Made by a program: the position numbers and the translations under genes
Assembly: GCF_010093445.1 (NCBI RefSeq)
Contig: NZ_PDWW01000002.1
Location: forward strand, 1 to 64,000
Source: Pseudoxanthomonas japonensis
GTDB lineage: Bacteria; Pseudomonadota; Gammaproteobacteria; Xanthomonadales; Xanthomonadaceae
Direction: 5' to 3'
DNA length: 64,000 bases
Notes under the pieces: model-generated
Database searches by the model: none
The model's input: only the letters and a program-made list of their open reading frames with translations
Told to the model about the DNA's origin: nothing
Shown: positions 52,600 to 60,417 of the stretch, piece after piece
How the letters are laid out: every line of letters begins with the position of its first letter
How positions within the stretch are numbered: position 1 is the stretch's first letter

Positions 52600-53328
52600 A
52601 TGTCCATGTCGGCTGTCGTCCTCATCATCGAAGACAACCGGAGCCTCGCCGAATCGGTGGGCTTCTACCTGGAAAGTCGCGGCATGGAGGTCGACTACGC
52701 GGCGGACGGCGGCGAGGGCTACCGGTTGGCCGTGGAGAACCGCTACGACGCCATCATCCTCGACGGCCATCTGCCGCGCATGGATGGCCTGGACGTGGTG
52801 CGGGCGCTGCGGCGCGAGGCGCGCATTTCCACGCCGATCATCATGGCGACCGGACGCGACACGCTCGACGACAAGCTCGCGGGCCTGGAGGACGGCGTGG
52901 ACGACTACCTCACCAAGCCCTTCGCCACGCAGGAACTGGAGGCGCGGCTGCGCGCGGTGATCCGCCGCAACCGCAAGGAAGTGGCCAGGCAGGTGCTCAA
53001 GGTCGGCGATCTGTCGTTCGATCCCACCTGCCACCGCGTGCGGCGCGGCGACCGCGAACTCGAGCTGTCGCCGGTGTCGGCGAAGCTGCTGACCATCCTG
53101 ATGCGGGAGTCGCCGCGCGTGGTGTCCCGCCGCGAGATCGAGCGCGAACTGTGGGGCGACGATCTGCCCGATTCGGACGCCCTGCGCAGCCATCTCTACA
53201 ACGTGCGCAAGGCCATCGACCGCGGGTTCGATACGCCGCTGCTGCATACGGTGCAGAGCGCGGGCTATCGCATCGCCGACCTGCCGCCGGGGCAGCGTCC
53301 GCCGCGCGTGGCCGCCGCGGTCGTCTAG
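52600..53328 (+). CDS. OmpR-family response regulator
   Basis: A 242-residue two-component regulator. The receiver domain has acidic pocket IIEDNRS, phospho-acceptor Asp in IILDGHLPRMD, switch Thr in IIMATGRDT and Lys in DYLTKPFATQ. The C-terminal winged-helix has LELSPVSAKLLTILMRESPR and SHLYNVRKAIDRGFDTPLLH to VQSAGYRIAD. No histidine kinase is directly adjacent, so it is an orphan; the HWE kinase 250 bases downstream is a possible but unproven partner. Confidence 0.9.
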   Translation: MSMSAVVLIIEDNRSLAESVGFYLESRGMEVDYAADGGEGYRLAVENRYDAIILDGHLPRMDGLDVVRALRREARISTPIIMATGRDTLDDKLAGLEDGVDDYLTKPFATQELEARLRAVIRRNRKEVARQVLKVGDLSFDPTCHRVRRGDRELELSPVSAKLLTILMRESPRVVSRREIERELWGDDLPDSDALRSHLYNVRKAIDRGFDTPLLHTVQSAGYRIADLPPGQRPPRVAAAVV

Positions 53329-53434
53329 TCGCTGCGCGGCGGTTCCGTTCGCCGATCGATCGGCATGGGGTCGCGGGGCTGGCGTGCAGGTTGTCTTTGC
53401 CGCTCGTTTGCCGTGCGGAGTGATGTCGTGCGAT

Positions 53435-53453
53435 GGCGGGCTTGAGCCCGCCC
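53435..53453. repeat. Short GGCGGGC palindrome
   Basis: GGCGGGC TTGA GCCCGCC, flanked by GAT and CTACG. It matches a repeat class that is frequent in Xanthomonas-like and Pseudomonas genomes. It may terminate the response-regulator transcript, but there is no T run. Confidence 0.6.
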
Positions 53454-53580
53454 TACGCGAACGCGCATGCGCCAACCGGGTATCGATCATTAACCGCAGG
53501 TGTGCGGCGCGCGCGTTTTCACGGTATTGCCACGCGCGCCGACGATAAGCTGAATGCGTCGCTGCTGGGTAGGAATACGC

Positions 53581-54969
53581 GTGGACAACTCGATGACGGC
53601 AGCCGGACCGGACGATCCCCTGGAACAGCGCGTCCGCTTGTACGAGACGCTGCTGCAGGTCACGCCCGACTTGGTCTACATGTGGGATCTGCAACACCGC
53701 TTCACCTATGCCAATGCCGCACTGCTCGCGATGTGGGGCATGACCTGGGACGAGGCCATCGGCAAGAACTGCCTGGAGATCGGCTACGAGCCGTGGCATG
53801 CGGCCATGCACGACCGCGAGATCGAGCAGGTCGTCGCCACCCGTCAGCCGGTGCGCGGCGACGTGCCGTTCAATGGCACCAACGGGCGCCGCATCTACGA
53901 CTACCTGCTGATGCCGGTGATCGGCCCGGACGGCGAGGTGGAGGCGGTCGCCGGCACCACCCGCGACGTCACCGAGCGCAAGCTGCACGAGGACGCCCGC
54001 CGTCGCAGCGAGGAGCGGCTGGCCGCGATGGTCGACGCCACCACCGACCTGGTCTACCGCACCAACGAGGACTGGAGCGAGGTGGACATCGTCGGCGGCA
54101 GCCTGCTGCTGGGCCGGCATGGCTCGCTGACCCCCGACTGGCTGGAGGTGCTGGTGCACCCCGATGACCGCGAACAGGTCCGCCATGCCATCGCCCATGC
54201 GCGCGCCACGCAGACGCCCTATGCGGCCGAGCACCGCATCCGCAACGACCGCGGCGACTGGTCGTGGGTGTCCTCGCGCGCGGTACCGATCCGCCCGATC
54301 GGCGGCCAGGTCACCGAATGGTTCGGCGCGGCCACCGACATCAGCGAGCGCAAGCGCCACGAGGAACACCAGCGCCTGCTGCTCGCCGAACTCAACCACC
54401 GGGTCAAGAACACGCTGGCCATCGTTCAGTCGATCGCCCTGCAGACGCTGGGCACCAACGGCGACGCGTCGCCCGGGTACGACCGCTTCGAGGCCCGCCT
54501 GCACGCCTTGAGCCAGGCGCACGACATGCTGACCGTCAAGCAGTGGGTGCACGCGCCGCTGGAGGCGATCGTGCGCACGGCCATCGCGCCCTGCGCGGAC
54601 GATCCCGGCCGTTTCACGCTGCAGGGCTTCCCCGTGGAACTGGAACCGCAACGCGCGCTGGCGCTGACCATGGCGCTGCACGAGCTGTTCACCAACGCGA
54701 TGAAGTTCGGCGCACTGTCCACCGAAGGCGGGCACGTGGATATCCGCTGGACGCGCGAAACGCGCGACGGCGGAGAGTGCCTGGTGTTGCGCTGGGAGGA
54801 GCGCGGCGGACCGCCCGTGGTCGCCCCCACCCGGCGCGGCTTCGGCTCGCGCCTGATCGAACGCGGCCTGCGCCATGACCTGGGCGGCGATGTATCGCTC
54901 GATTTCCTGCCCACCGGCGTGACCTGCCGGATCACCGCCCCGCTTGCCACCGAAGGAGCCGCTGCATGA
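53581..54969 (+). CDS. PAS-domain HWE-type histidine kinase
   Basis: A 462-residue cytoplasmic sensor. Two PAS/PAC domains: LYETLLQVTPDLVYMWDLQH to TTRDVTERKLHED, and AAMVDATTDLVYRTNEDWSE to AATDISERKRHEE. The phosphoacceptor region is LLLAELNHRVKNTLAIVQSI, and the ATPase domain has HELFTNAMKFGALS and the W-x-E signature (LRWEERGG). GTG 53581 is chosen because TAGGAA lies just upstream. The start of the next receiver overlaps the stop (ATGA), so the two act together. Confidence 0.85.
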   Translation: MDNSMTAAGPDDPLEQRVRLYETLLQVTPDLVYMWDLQHRFTYANAALLAMWGMTWDEAIGKNCLEIGYEPWHAAMHDREIEQVVATRQPVRGDVPFNGTNGRRIYDYLLMPVIGPDGEVEAVAGTTRDVTERKLHEDARRRSEERLAAMVDATTDLVYRTNEDWSEVDIVGGSLLLGRHGSLTPDWLEVLVHPDDREQVRHAIAHARATQTPYAAEHRIRNDRGDWSWVSSRAVPIRPIGGQVTEWFGAATDISERKRHEEHQRLLLAELNHRVKNTLAIVQSIALQTLGTNGDASPGYDRFEARLHALSQAHDMLTVKQWVHAPLEAIVRTAIAPCADDPGRFTLQGFPVELEPQRALALTMALHELFTNAMKFGALSTEGGHVDIRWTRETRDGGECLVLRWEERGGPPVVAPTRRGFGSRLIERGLRHDLGGDVSLDFLPTGVTCRITAPLATEGAAA

Positions 54970-55334
54970 CGCCGGAAGCCGACGCCAACCGTGTCTTCAT
55001 TGTCGAAGACGAATTCATGCTGGTGATGCTGCTGGAGGACCTGCTGCCGACGCTGGGCTACGCGGTGGCCGGCAGCGCCGGGTCGGTGGAACAGGCACTG
55101 ACGGACCTGGAGGCGAACGAGATCGACCTCGCGGTGGTGGACGTGAACCTGGCGGGCACCGAATCCTTCCCCGTCGCCGATGCGTTGCGCGAGCGTGGCA
55201 TCCCGTTCCTCTTCACCACCGGTTACGGGCAGCAGGGCATGCCGGCGCGCTTCGCCGATACGCCGGTGCTGGCCAAGCCTTATCGCCGGCACGACATCCA
55301 GGCCGCACTGGAGCAGCTGCAGGCGACGCAATGA
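54966..55334 (+). CDS. Single-domain response regulator
   Basis: A 122-residue receiver domain without an output domain: FIVEDEFMLVMLLEDLLPTL, phospho-acceptor Asp in LAVVDVNLAGTES, FLFTTGYGQQG and Lys in VLAKPYRRHD. Overlap with the HWE kinase gene shows coupled expression. Such pairs often control phospho-relays or general stress responses, but the target is unknown. Confidence 0.9.
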   Translation: MTPEADANRVFIVEDEFMLVMLLEDLLPTLGYAVAGSAGSVEQALTDLEANEIDLAVVDVNLAGTESFPVADALRERGIPFLFTTGYGQQGMPARFADTPVLAKPYRRHDIQAALEQLQATQ

Positions 55335-55344
55335 GGCATGCGCG

Positions 55345-55617
55345 CTACGACGACGCGATCGTCGTGGCGCTGCCGTGCTCGTAATTGATGCCCATCCGGC
55401 GCCCGAGCGCATGCAGGCGGCGCAGTACCGCCGAGCGCAGATGCATGGGCGCCTGCTCGTAGACCTGCATCCACAGGCTGCGAAGGAAGGCATGGGGATC
55501 GCCGATATCGGCGCCGGAGCGGATCAGGTTTTCGGCGTCGGACAGACGCGCATCGATGCGTTCTTGGCAGAGCATGTCGGGATGCTGGCGTCGCGTTCGT
55601 AAAGACACCGTAGGCAT
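55345..55617 (-). CDS. Small hypothetical protein
   Basis: A 90-residue helical protein (CQERIDARLSDAENLIRSGA, HAFLRSLWMQVYEQAPMHLR). Codon third positions are GC-rich, which supports it. It is convergent with the receiver gene, ending 10 bases after it. Function not recognised. Confidence 0.6.
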   Translation of the reverse strand: MPTVSLRTRRQHPDMLCQERIDARLSDAENLIRSGADIGDPHAFLRSLWMQVYEQAPMHLRSAVLRRLHALGRRMGINYEHGSATTIASS

Positions 55618-55690
55618 GGCGTGAGTGCGTTCAGCCGCCAGTCGTGCAAGCGCCCGAGCGTGACCGTGCGCTGAAAACGGCGGCCGCGCC

Positions 55691-55732
55691 GTCACGGATC
55701 GTCAACGTGCCGATGCACACGCTGTTCGCATG
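55691..55732 (+). promoter_or_regulatory. Diverged copy of the shared upstream element
   Basis: GTCACGGATCGTCAACGTGC followed by CGATGCACACGCTGTTCGCA. With small gaps it aligns with the elements at 47736 and 57749 (CACGG, TCA, AAC-TG, CCGA, TGCACA, CGC). It precedes the small genes at 55754 and 55950. Confidence 0.3.
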
Positions 55733-55753
55733 CCAGATGCGAGGACATCCCCC

Positions 55754-55996
55754 ATGCAACGTACTCCCCGCGAAGTTCCGCCGCGCGCACCGACGGCCGT
55801 GGAGCGGCAACGCCGCCCCGCTGGACCGGTGGTGTCCGGCGAGTCGACCGGCAAGCGCACCAGCGACGAACGCAACGATCCGGCGGTGGAGCCGGGCGCT
55901 GCGCAAGGCCGGCTCCACGACGATCGTTCCCCCCAGAACAGGATGCTTCATGACTCCCCTCGACAAGGCGCTGCGGCGCGAACTCACCATCGGTGA
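55754..55996 (+). CDS. Small basic hypothetical protein, doubtful
   Basis: 80 residues, rich in Arg, Pro and Gly (REVPPRAPTAVERQRRPAGP). Third codon positions are GC-rich until about 55940, where the gene enters the next reading frame. It overlaps the gene at 55950. It is probably unstructured; it may not be a real gene. Confidence 0.35.
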   Translation: MQRTPREVPPRAPTAVERQRRPAGPVVSGESTGKRTSDERNDPAVEPGAAQGRLHDDRSPQNRMLHDSPRQGAAARTHHR

Positions 55997-56144
55997 CCAG
56001 GTGTACACGCTGACCATCGACCCCGTAGGCCTGAAACTGGTCGAGAAGGGCCGTCGCAACGGCGTGGAAGTGCGCTGGGCGGACTTCGTCTCGGGCGACG
56101 CCGCACTTGCGGCGGCGTTGCAGGCGTCGACGTCGAAGACGTGA
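55950..56144 (+). CDS. Small hypothetical protein
   Basis: A 64-residue protein with a compact fold-like pattern (ELTIGDQVYTLTIDPVGLKL, RRNGVEVRWADFVSGDAALA). It resembles short stress-related beta-sheet proteins without a named family. The chosen ATG has AGGATGC just upstream. It is followed by the proline-rich gene at 56177. Confidence 0.6.
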   Translation: MTPLDKALRRELTIGDQVYTLTIDPVGLKLVEKGRRNGVEVRWADFVSGDAALAAALQASTSKT

Positions 56145-56176
56145 GCGCACGGCCGTGCCGTGCGCGGGAGAACATC

Positions 56177-56455
56177 ATGCACGTTCCCGTCATCGCCCAA
56201 GGCACGCCGCAACCCAGCGAGCCGGGCAAACCCACGCAACCGGGCACGCCGACGCCGCCAGGCCAGCCGTCCGAACCCGGCAAGCCGAGCGAGCCGGGAC
56301 GGCCGAGCGATCCGTATCGGCCCGAGGATCCCGCGGTACCACCCGTGCCGCGCGATCCCCGCGATCCGGACGACGTGCCGGGCGGCCCGGACCAGCCGCC
56401 TGACACCGGGATCCCTGTCGACGATCCGCGCGATCCGCGCAGCATCGCCGACTGA
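56177..56455 (+). CDS. Proline/glycine-rich repeat protein
   Basis: A 92-residue low-complexity protein. Units of the type P-S-E-P-G-K-P (QPSEPGKPTQPGTPTPPGQP) repeat over residues 10-45, then Asp/Pro-rich sequence (DPRDPDDVPGGPDQPPDTG). GGGAG lies 6 bases before ATG 56177. No signal peptide is visible. Function unknown; probably a disordered protein. Confidence 0.6.
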   Translation: MHVPVIAQGTPQPSEPGKPTQPGTPTPPGQPSEPGKPSEPGRPSDPYRPEDPAVPPVPRDPRDPDDVPGGPDQPPDTGIPVDDPRDPRSIAD

Positions 56456-56536
56456 CACCACCGTGCGACGCGGCGAATCCTGGAGTATCCAATGACGTCA
56501 CGCGTCGCGACATTCCGTGAGCAGAAAGGAGCGTGC

Positions 56537-57664
56537 ATGCGACTTGCCGACTTCATAGAAGCGAACACCGGACGCATCCTCGATGACGCGGTGGAGTTCG
56601 CGATCACGCAGGCACCGGCGGGCGCCGGGCTGAACCTGAAACGCCTGCGCAACGATATTCCGCTGATCCTGCGTGCGATCGTGCTGGATCTGCGTACCGC
56701 GCAGAGTCCTGCGCAGCAGCGCGACAAGGCCGAGGGTCGTGCGCCCGCGGCGGTCGGGCCGGAATCGGCGGCGACCAGCCATGGCCGCAGCCGCGCGGAC
56801 GACGGGTTCGGCGTCAACCAGATGATCGCCGAGTACCGCGCGTTGCGTGCGTCGGTGCTGCGCCTGTGGTCCGCCGACGAGGCGTTGGCCGCCCGTTCGG
56901 TCGAGGACATGATCCGCTTCAATGAAGCGATCGACCAGGCGGTGGCCGAATCGCTGGCGGAGTTCTCGCGCACGGTGGACTCGTGGCGCCATGTCTTTCT
57001 TGGCGCGCTGGGCCACGATCTGCGCGGACCGCTCAGTGCGGTCGTGGGCACCGCGGATCTGCTGGTGGACAGCACGAAGGGCACGCCCCATGCGCGCCAG
57101 GCCGAACGCATCCTCAGCGGCGGCATCCAGCTGGGCCGCCTGGTGGACGGGCTGCTGGACTACAGCAAGAGCACGCTGGGCGGCGGCATGAATCTCCAGC
57201 TATCCGCCTGCGATCTGGGTCCCGCACTCGCGGAAGAAATCGACCTCCTGCGCGTCTCGTTGCCCGATGCGCCCATCTCGCTGCAGGTCGAGGGCGACAC
57301 GTGCGGCCACGTCGATGACGCGCGCATCCGCGAAGCGGTCCACAACCTGGTGACCAACGCGGCCAAGTACGGCGACGAAGGCGGCGCGATCGACGTGTCG
57401 CTGGTGGGTGCTGGCGACGGCATGGCGATCTCGGTCAGCAATGTCGGCGAGCCCGTGTCCGGCGATGCGCTCAACGACCTGTTCGATCCGTTGCGCCGTG
57501 GATCGAAAACGGCCCACAAGGGCGAGCACTCGAGCCTGGGGCTGGGGCTTTTCATCGTGCGCGAGATCGCACTCGCGCATGGCGGCGATGTGGCCGCGCG
57601 CTCGCACGATGGCAGGACGACGTTCGTCATCACGTTGCCGCGCAACGCAGGCGACGCGCGCTAG
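56537..57664 (+). CDS. Sensor histidine kinase with RsbRD_N-like domain
   Basis: A 375-residue kinase. Residues about 1-150 resemble the RsbR/RsbRD N-terminal non-heme globin-like domain (RLADFIEANTGRILDDAVEF, VNQMIAEYRALRASVLRLWS). The HisKA H-box is LGALGHDLRGPLSAVVGTAD. The ATPase part has REAVHNLVTNAAKYGDEGGA and SSLGLGLFIVREIALAHGGD. AAAGGAG precedes ATG 56537 by 5 bases. No receiver is adjacent, so the regulator is unknown. Confidence 0.85.
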   Translation: MRLADFIEANTGRILDDAVEFAITQAPAGAGLNLKRLRNDIPLILRAIVLDLRTAQSPAQQRDKAEGRAPAAVGPESAATSHGRSRADDGFGVNQMIAEYRALRASVLRLWSADEALAARSVEDMIRFNEAIDQAVAESLAEFSRTVDSWRHVFLGALGHDLRGPLSAVVGTADLLVDSTKGTPHARQAERILSGGIQLGRLVDGLLDYSKSTLGGGMNLQLSACDLGPALAEEIDLLRVSLPDAPISLQVEGDTCGHVDDARIREAVHNLVTNAAKYGDEGGAIDVSLVGAGDGMAISVSNVGEPVSGDALNDLFDPLRRGSKTAHKGEHSSLGLGLFIVREIALAHGGDVAARSHDGRTTFVITLPRNAGDAR

Positions 57665-57748
57665 CGCAGGTCATCGTGCACGCGGCACGGTGAGGGTGTG
57701 GAACCGCCGGTTCATGTCGCATTGTCGTAATCGAGGTGTTTCGATCAC

Positions 57749-57789
57749 GGTGCGCTCACCAACATGAGCCGAGTGCACATCGCGATCAC
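57749..57789 (+). promoter_or_regulatory. Conserved upstream element of the glycine-zipper gene
   Basis: GGTGCGCTCACCAACATGAG followed by CCGAGTGCACATCGCGATCA and C. Apart from a few bases it equals the katE element at 47736-47775. It lies about 115 bases before ATG 57904, close to the katE spacing. Confidence 0.5.
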
Positions 57790-57903
57790 TCCGGATGCGG
57801 AGTATCGGAATGACCCCGCGCAGGCATGTTCACGCAGGTCCATGCGCGGAATGACGCGATGCACGTCGCATCTTCTTTCCTATCCAATACGGAGACAGTC
57901 CAG

Positions 57904-58656
57904 ATGACACGCGATACTTCACAGCGGGATGCCAACCGCGATCCGATCAGTGGCGCACCCGGTTCGCACCCGGTCGGCGTGGGCGTCGGTGGCGCCGCCG
58001 GTGGCCTGGCGGCCGGTGCGGTGGCCGGCACGGTGTTCGGTCCCATCGGCACGCTGATCGGCGCCGCCGCCGGCACCGTCATCGGCGCGGCGGCAGGCAA
58101 GGGCGTGGCCGAACGCATCGACCCGACCGGCGAGGTCGACTACTGGCGCGAAACCGCACCCACGCGTCCGTACTATTCCGGCGAGCACGACTTCCAGCGC
58201 GACTATGCGGGCGTCTACCACGCCGGCGCAGTGGCACGCGGCGAGTATCCCGAGCAGTCGTGGGAAGAAACCGAGCGCCGCCTCCAGGCGGGCTGGGAAG
58301 AGCGCCGCGGCGAGTCCCGCCTGGACTGGGAGCGCGCACGTCCCGCACTGCAGGACGCATGGGAACGCGCCGACCGTACGTACGATGCGTACGCGCGCAC
58401 CGACGACACCTTCGCCCAGCGCTTCCAGACGGCGCCGTACCGGCAGGACGGCGACGCGTTCGACGACTACCGCTCGGCCTACCGTTACGGCACCTACGCG
58501 CGCAGCCAGTATGCGGATCGTCCCTGGGACGACAGCCTGTCGACCGATCTAGAGCGCGGCTGGGGCCGCTTCCGGGGCGGCTCGCGCCTGACCTGGGAAC
58601 GCGCCAGGCATGCCGTGGCCGATGCCTTCACCCTGGACCGGCAGAAGCCGCACTGA
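57904..58656 (+). CDS. Glycine-zipper-containing stress-type protein
   Basis: A 250-residue protein. Residues 22-65 form a glycine-zipper segment (GVGVGGAAGGLAAGAVAGTV, GTLIGAAAGTVIGAAAGKGV), often membrane-associated. The rest is acidic and aromatic with repeated half-units: YYSGEHDFQRDYAGVYHAGA, WEETERRLQAGWEERRGES and later WDDSLSTDLERGWGRFRGGS. The two W-x3-6-E...W units look like an internal duplication. ATG 57904 has GGAGA upstream. Function unknown; probably induced with katE. Confidence 0.75.
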   Translation: MTRDTSQRDANRDPISGAPGSHPVGVGVGGAAGGLAAGAVAGTVFGPIGTLIGAAAGTVIGAAAGKGVAERIDPTGEVDYWRETAPTRPYYSGEHDFQRDYAGVYHAGAVARGEYPEQSWEETERRLQAGWEERRGESRLDWERARPALQDAWERADRTYDAYARTDDTFAQRFQTAPYRQDGDAFDDYRSAYRYGTYARSQYADRPWDDSLSTDLERGWGRFRGGSRLTWERARHAVADAFTLDRQKPH

Positions 58657-58727
58657 CGTTCCGCGCGCTGCACTCCGCCGTGATGCGGCGGAGTGCAGCG
58701 GTGTTCCTCCCTGCACAGGAGATCGAT

Positions 58728-59132
58728 ATGAGTGCCTTACCCGTGGATGCCCTGGTCGTCGTCGCCGACGGCGAGGGCGCGCGCATCTTCCGCAACCGCG
58801 GCGAAGACGGCGCGGTGTCGTTGCACCAGTACGACCTGCTCGAACTGATGAACGCGAACGATGAGGGGCCATCGGGCAGCGTGCCCGGCGAATCCACCAG
58901 CCGCCAGATCGACGAGGCGACCTTCGCCAAGCAGTTGGCGCGCGGATTGAACGACAGTGCGCTGAAGCAGCAGTACGAACACCTGGTGCTGGTCGCCGAT
59001 CCGGCCACGCTGGGCCGCGTGCGCCCCTTGCTGCACAAGGAGGCCACGCAGCGGATCGTCGCGGAGATCGGCAAGGACCTGACCAACAGCCGGCTCGACG
59101 ACATCGAACGGCTGGTCGCCCGGGACGCGTGA
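58728..59132 (+). CDS. Host-attachment-family protein
   Basis: A 134-residue protein of the bacterial host-attachment (Host_attach) family. It starts ALVVVADGEGARIFRNRGED and has FAKQLARGLNDSALKQQYEH and LVLVADPATLGRVRPLLHKE, then the late DLTNSRLDDIERLV. The fold is RNase-H/ribosomal-protein-like; the family name comes from plant-associated bacteria, but the biochemical role is unknown. AGGAG precedes the ATG. Its stop overlaps the thioredoxin-like GTG start. Confidence 0.85.
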   Translation: MSALPVDALVVVADGEGARIFRNRGEDGAVSLHQYDLLELMNANDEGPSGSVPGESTSRQIDEATFAKQLARGLNDSALKQQYEHLVLVADPATLGRVRPLLHKEATQRIVAEIGKDLTNSRLDDIERLVARDA

Positions 59133-59455
59133 CGTACCGCGCCGACTACGCGGCCGTCGAGCCGGCTCGCAGCACCCTCGATGCCATGGAGGGCATCGTG
59201 GTGCTCGAGTTCGGCGCGCCGTGGTGCGGGCATTGCCGGCTCGCCCAGCCGCTGCTGCGCGCCTGGCTGGGCTATATGGCCGGCGTGATCCACCTCAAGA
59301 TCGAGGACGGCAAGGGACGGGCGCTGGGACGCTCGTTCCGGGTAACGCGTTGGCCGACGGTGATCGTGCTGGACGGCGGGCGCGAGCTGGCGCGCGTGGT
59401 ACGGCCGACGCGGGCGTCGGACCTCGCTCCGCTGCGAGAGGCGCTCGACGCGTAG
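59129..59455 (+). CDS. Thioredoxin-like protein
   Basis: A 108-residue thioredoxin-fold protein with the active site FGAPWCGHCRLAQPLL (CGHC) and a cis-Pro motif FRVTRWPTVIVLDGG. It has no signal peptide, so it is cytoplasmic. The GTG start overlaps the host-attachment stop (GTGA), which points to coupled translation. CGHC rather than CGPC suggests a somewhat different redox potential. Confidence 0.85.
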   Translation: MTYRADYAAVEPARSTLDAMEGIVVLEFGAPWCGHCRLAQPLLRAWLGYMAGVIHLKIEDGKGRALGRSFRVTRWPTVIVLDGGRELARVVRPTRASDLAPLREALDA

Positions 59456-59532
59456 CTGCACGGACATGCTCGGCGCACATCGGGAGTTCCGGTGACGGTG
59501 CCTGCCGGATGACGCGTGGACGTGTCAGCCTG

Positions 59533-59961
59533 TCAGCGGGCGTAGCGCGCGGGGGGTTCCTGCACCTTGCCGGTCGCCGACATCGTGATGCGCGGACGCA
59601 GCCATTCGGCGAATTCGGCTTCGCTGATGGTGCCTTCCGCAAGGCCCAGTGTCATCGCGTATTTCTCCTCATCACTGGCTGCAAGATCGCCTCCGTTGAG
59701 CCGGAGGAAAACGCGGTAGCAGACATGCGCGGTGCGCTTGTTGCCGTCGATGAAGGGATGGTTGCGGGCAATGCCGAACGCGAGTCCCGCCGCCAGATCG
59801 GCAAGGTCCGCAGGCGGATCGGCATAGGCATGGCGTTGTTGTGGGCGTGCCAGGGCGGCCTCCAGCAATCCTTCGTCGCGCACACCGCTGCCGCCGCCAT
59901 GCTCGGCGAGTTGGCGGTCGTGGATGGCCAGTGCCAGCGTCCTGCTGATCCAGATGATCAT
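59533..59961 (-). CDS. doc: Doc-family toxin (Fic fold)
   Basis: A 142-residue Fic/Doc-type toxin. The Fic motif is NHPFIDGNKRTAHVCYRVFL (HxFxDGNKR). The N-terminal ISRTLALAIHDRQLAEHGGG and GVRDEGLLEAALARPQQR are typical of Doc. Doc phosphorylates EF-Tu. The antitoxin is the AbrB-like gene just upstream on the same strand, with an 11-base gap. Confidence 0.9.
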   Translation of the reverse strand: MIIWISRTLALAIHDRQLAEHGGGSGVRDEGLLEAALARPQQRHAYADPPADLADLAAGLAFGIARNHPFIDGNKRTAHVCYRVFLRLNGGDLAASDEEKYAMTLGLAEGTISEAEFAEWLRPRITMSATGKVQEPPARYAR

Positions 59962-59972
59962 CGTGTCCGCCT

Positions 59973-60194
59973 CTACTGTGCCAGCTTGTGCAGGACCTGA
60001 CGGTCTTCCCGCATCACCTGCTCGGCGATGTCCATCTGCTCGGCCAGCGTGGGGTCGTAGACGGTCAGGCGGATGCCGTCGGGGGTTTCCAGCGCGTGCA
60101 GTTCGTCGCCCTTGTCCAGGCGCAGCCGCGCCAGCAGTTCGCGGGGCAGGATGACGCCGGCGGAATTGCCGATGGTGGTGATCTTGAGCTTCAC
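59973..60194 (-). CDS. AbrB/MazE-family antitoxin
   Basis: A 73-residue swapped-hairpin DNA-binding protein: KLKITTIGNSAGVILPRELL is the classic AbrB/MazE motif. GGAGA lies 5 bases before the GTG start; upstream starts would add sequence unlike the family. It is paired with Doc rather than Phd. The C-terminus (EQMDIAEQVMREDRQVLHKL) probably wraps the toxin. Probable self-repressor through the palindrome at 60208. Confidence 0.85.
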   Translation of the reverse strand: MKLKITTIGNSAGVILPRELLARLRLDKGDELHALETPDGIRLTVYDPTLAEQMDIAEQVMREDRQVLHKLAQ

Positions 60195-60207
60195 GGAAGG
60201 TCTCCAG

Positions 60208-60230
60208 GCGTTATAACGGGTGTTATACGC
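60208..60230 (-). promoter_or_regulatory. Palindromic operator/promoter of the AbrB-Doc pair
   Basis: GCGTTATAACGGGTGTTATA followed by CGC is an imperfect inverted repeat. On the minus strand it contains TATAAC, a good -10 box. It lies 13 bases upstream of the antitoxin start, a usual place for an autoregulatory site. Confidence 0.6.
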
Positions 60231-60417
60231 GGGTGGAGGGGCGCCGGCAAGGACGCCACCATCACGCCGCACATCGAGCCCGCCGCGCGATGGGTCGGGT
60301 AGGAATGTGACAGCATCGGCACAATGGACCATGCTGGCGCCGGTGGTCGGCGTACCGCTTCATTCTTCAGGCGTCCGCGCCGTTAACCGGTCAGGAGGCG
60401 AGCGGCAGGAACGTTCC

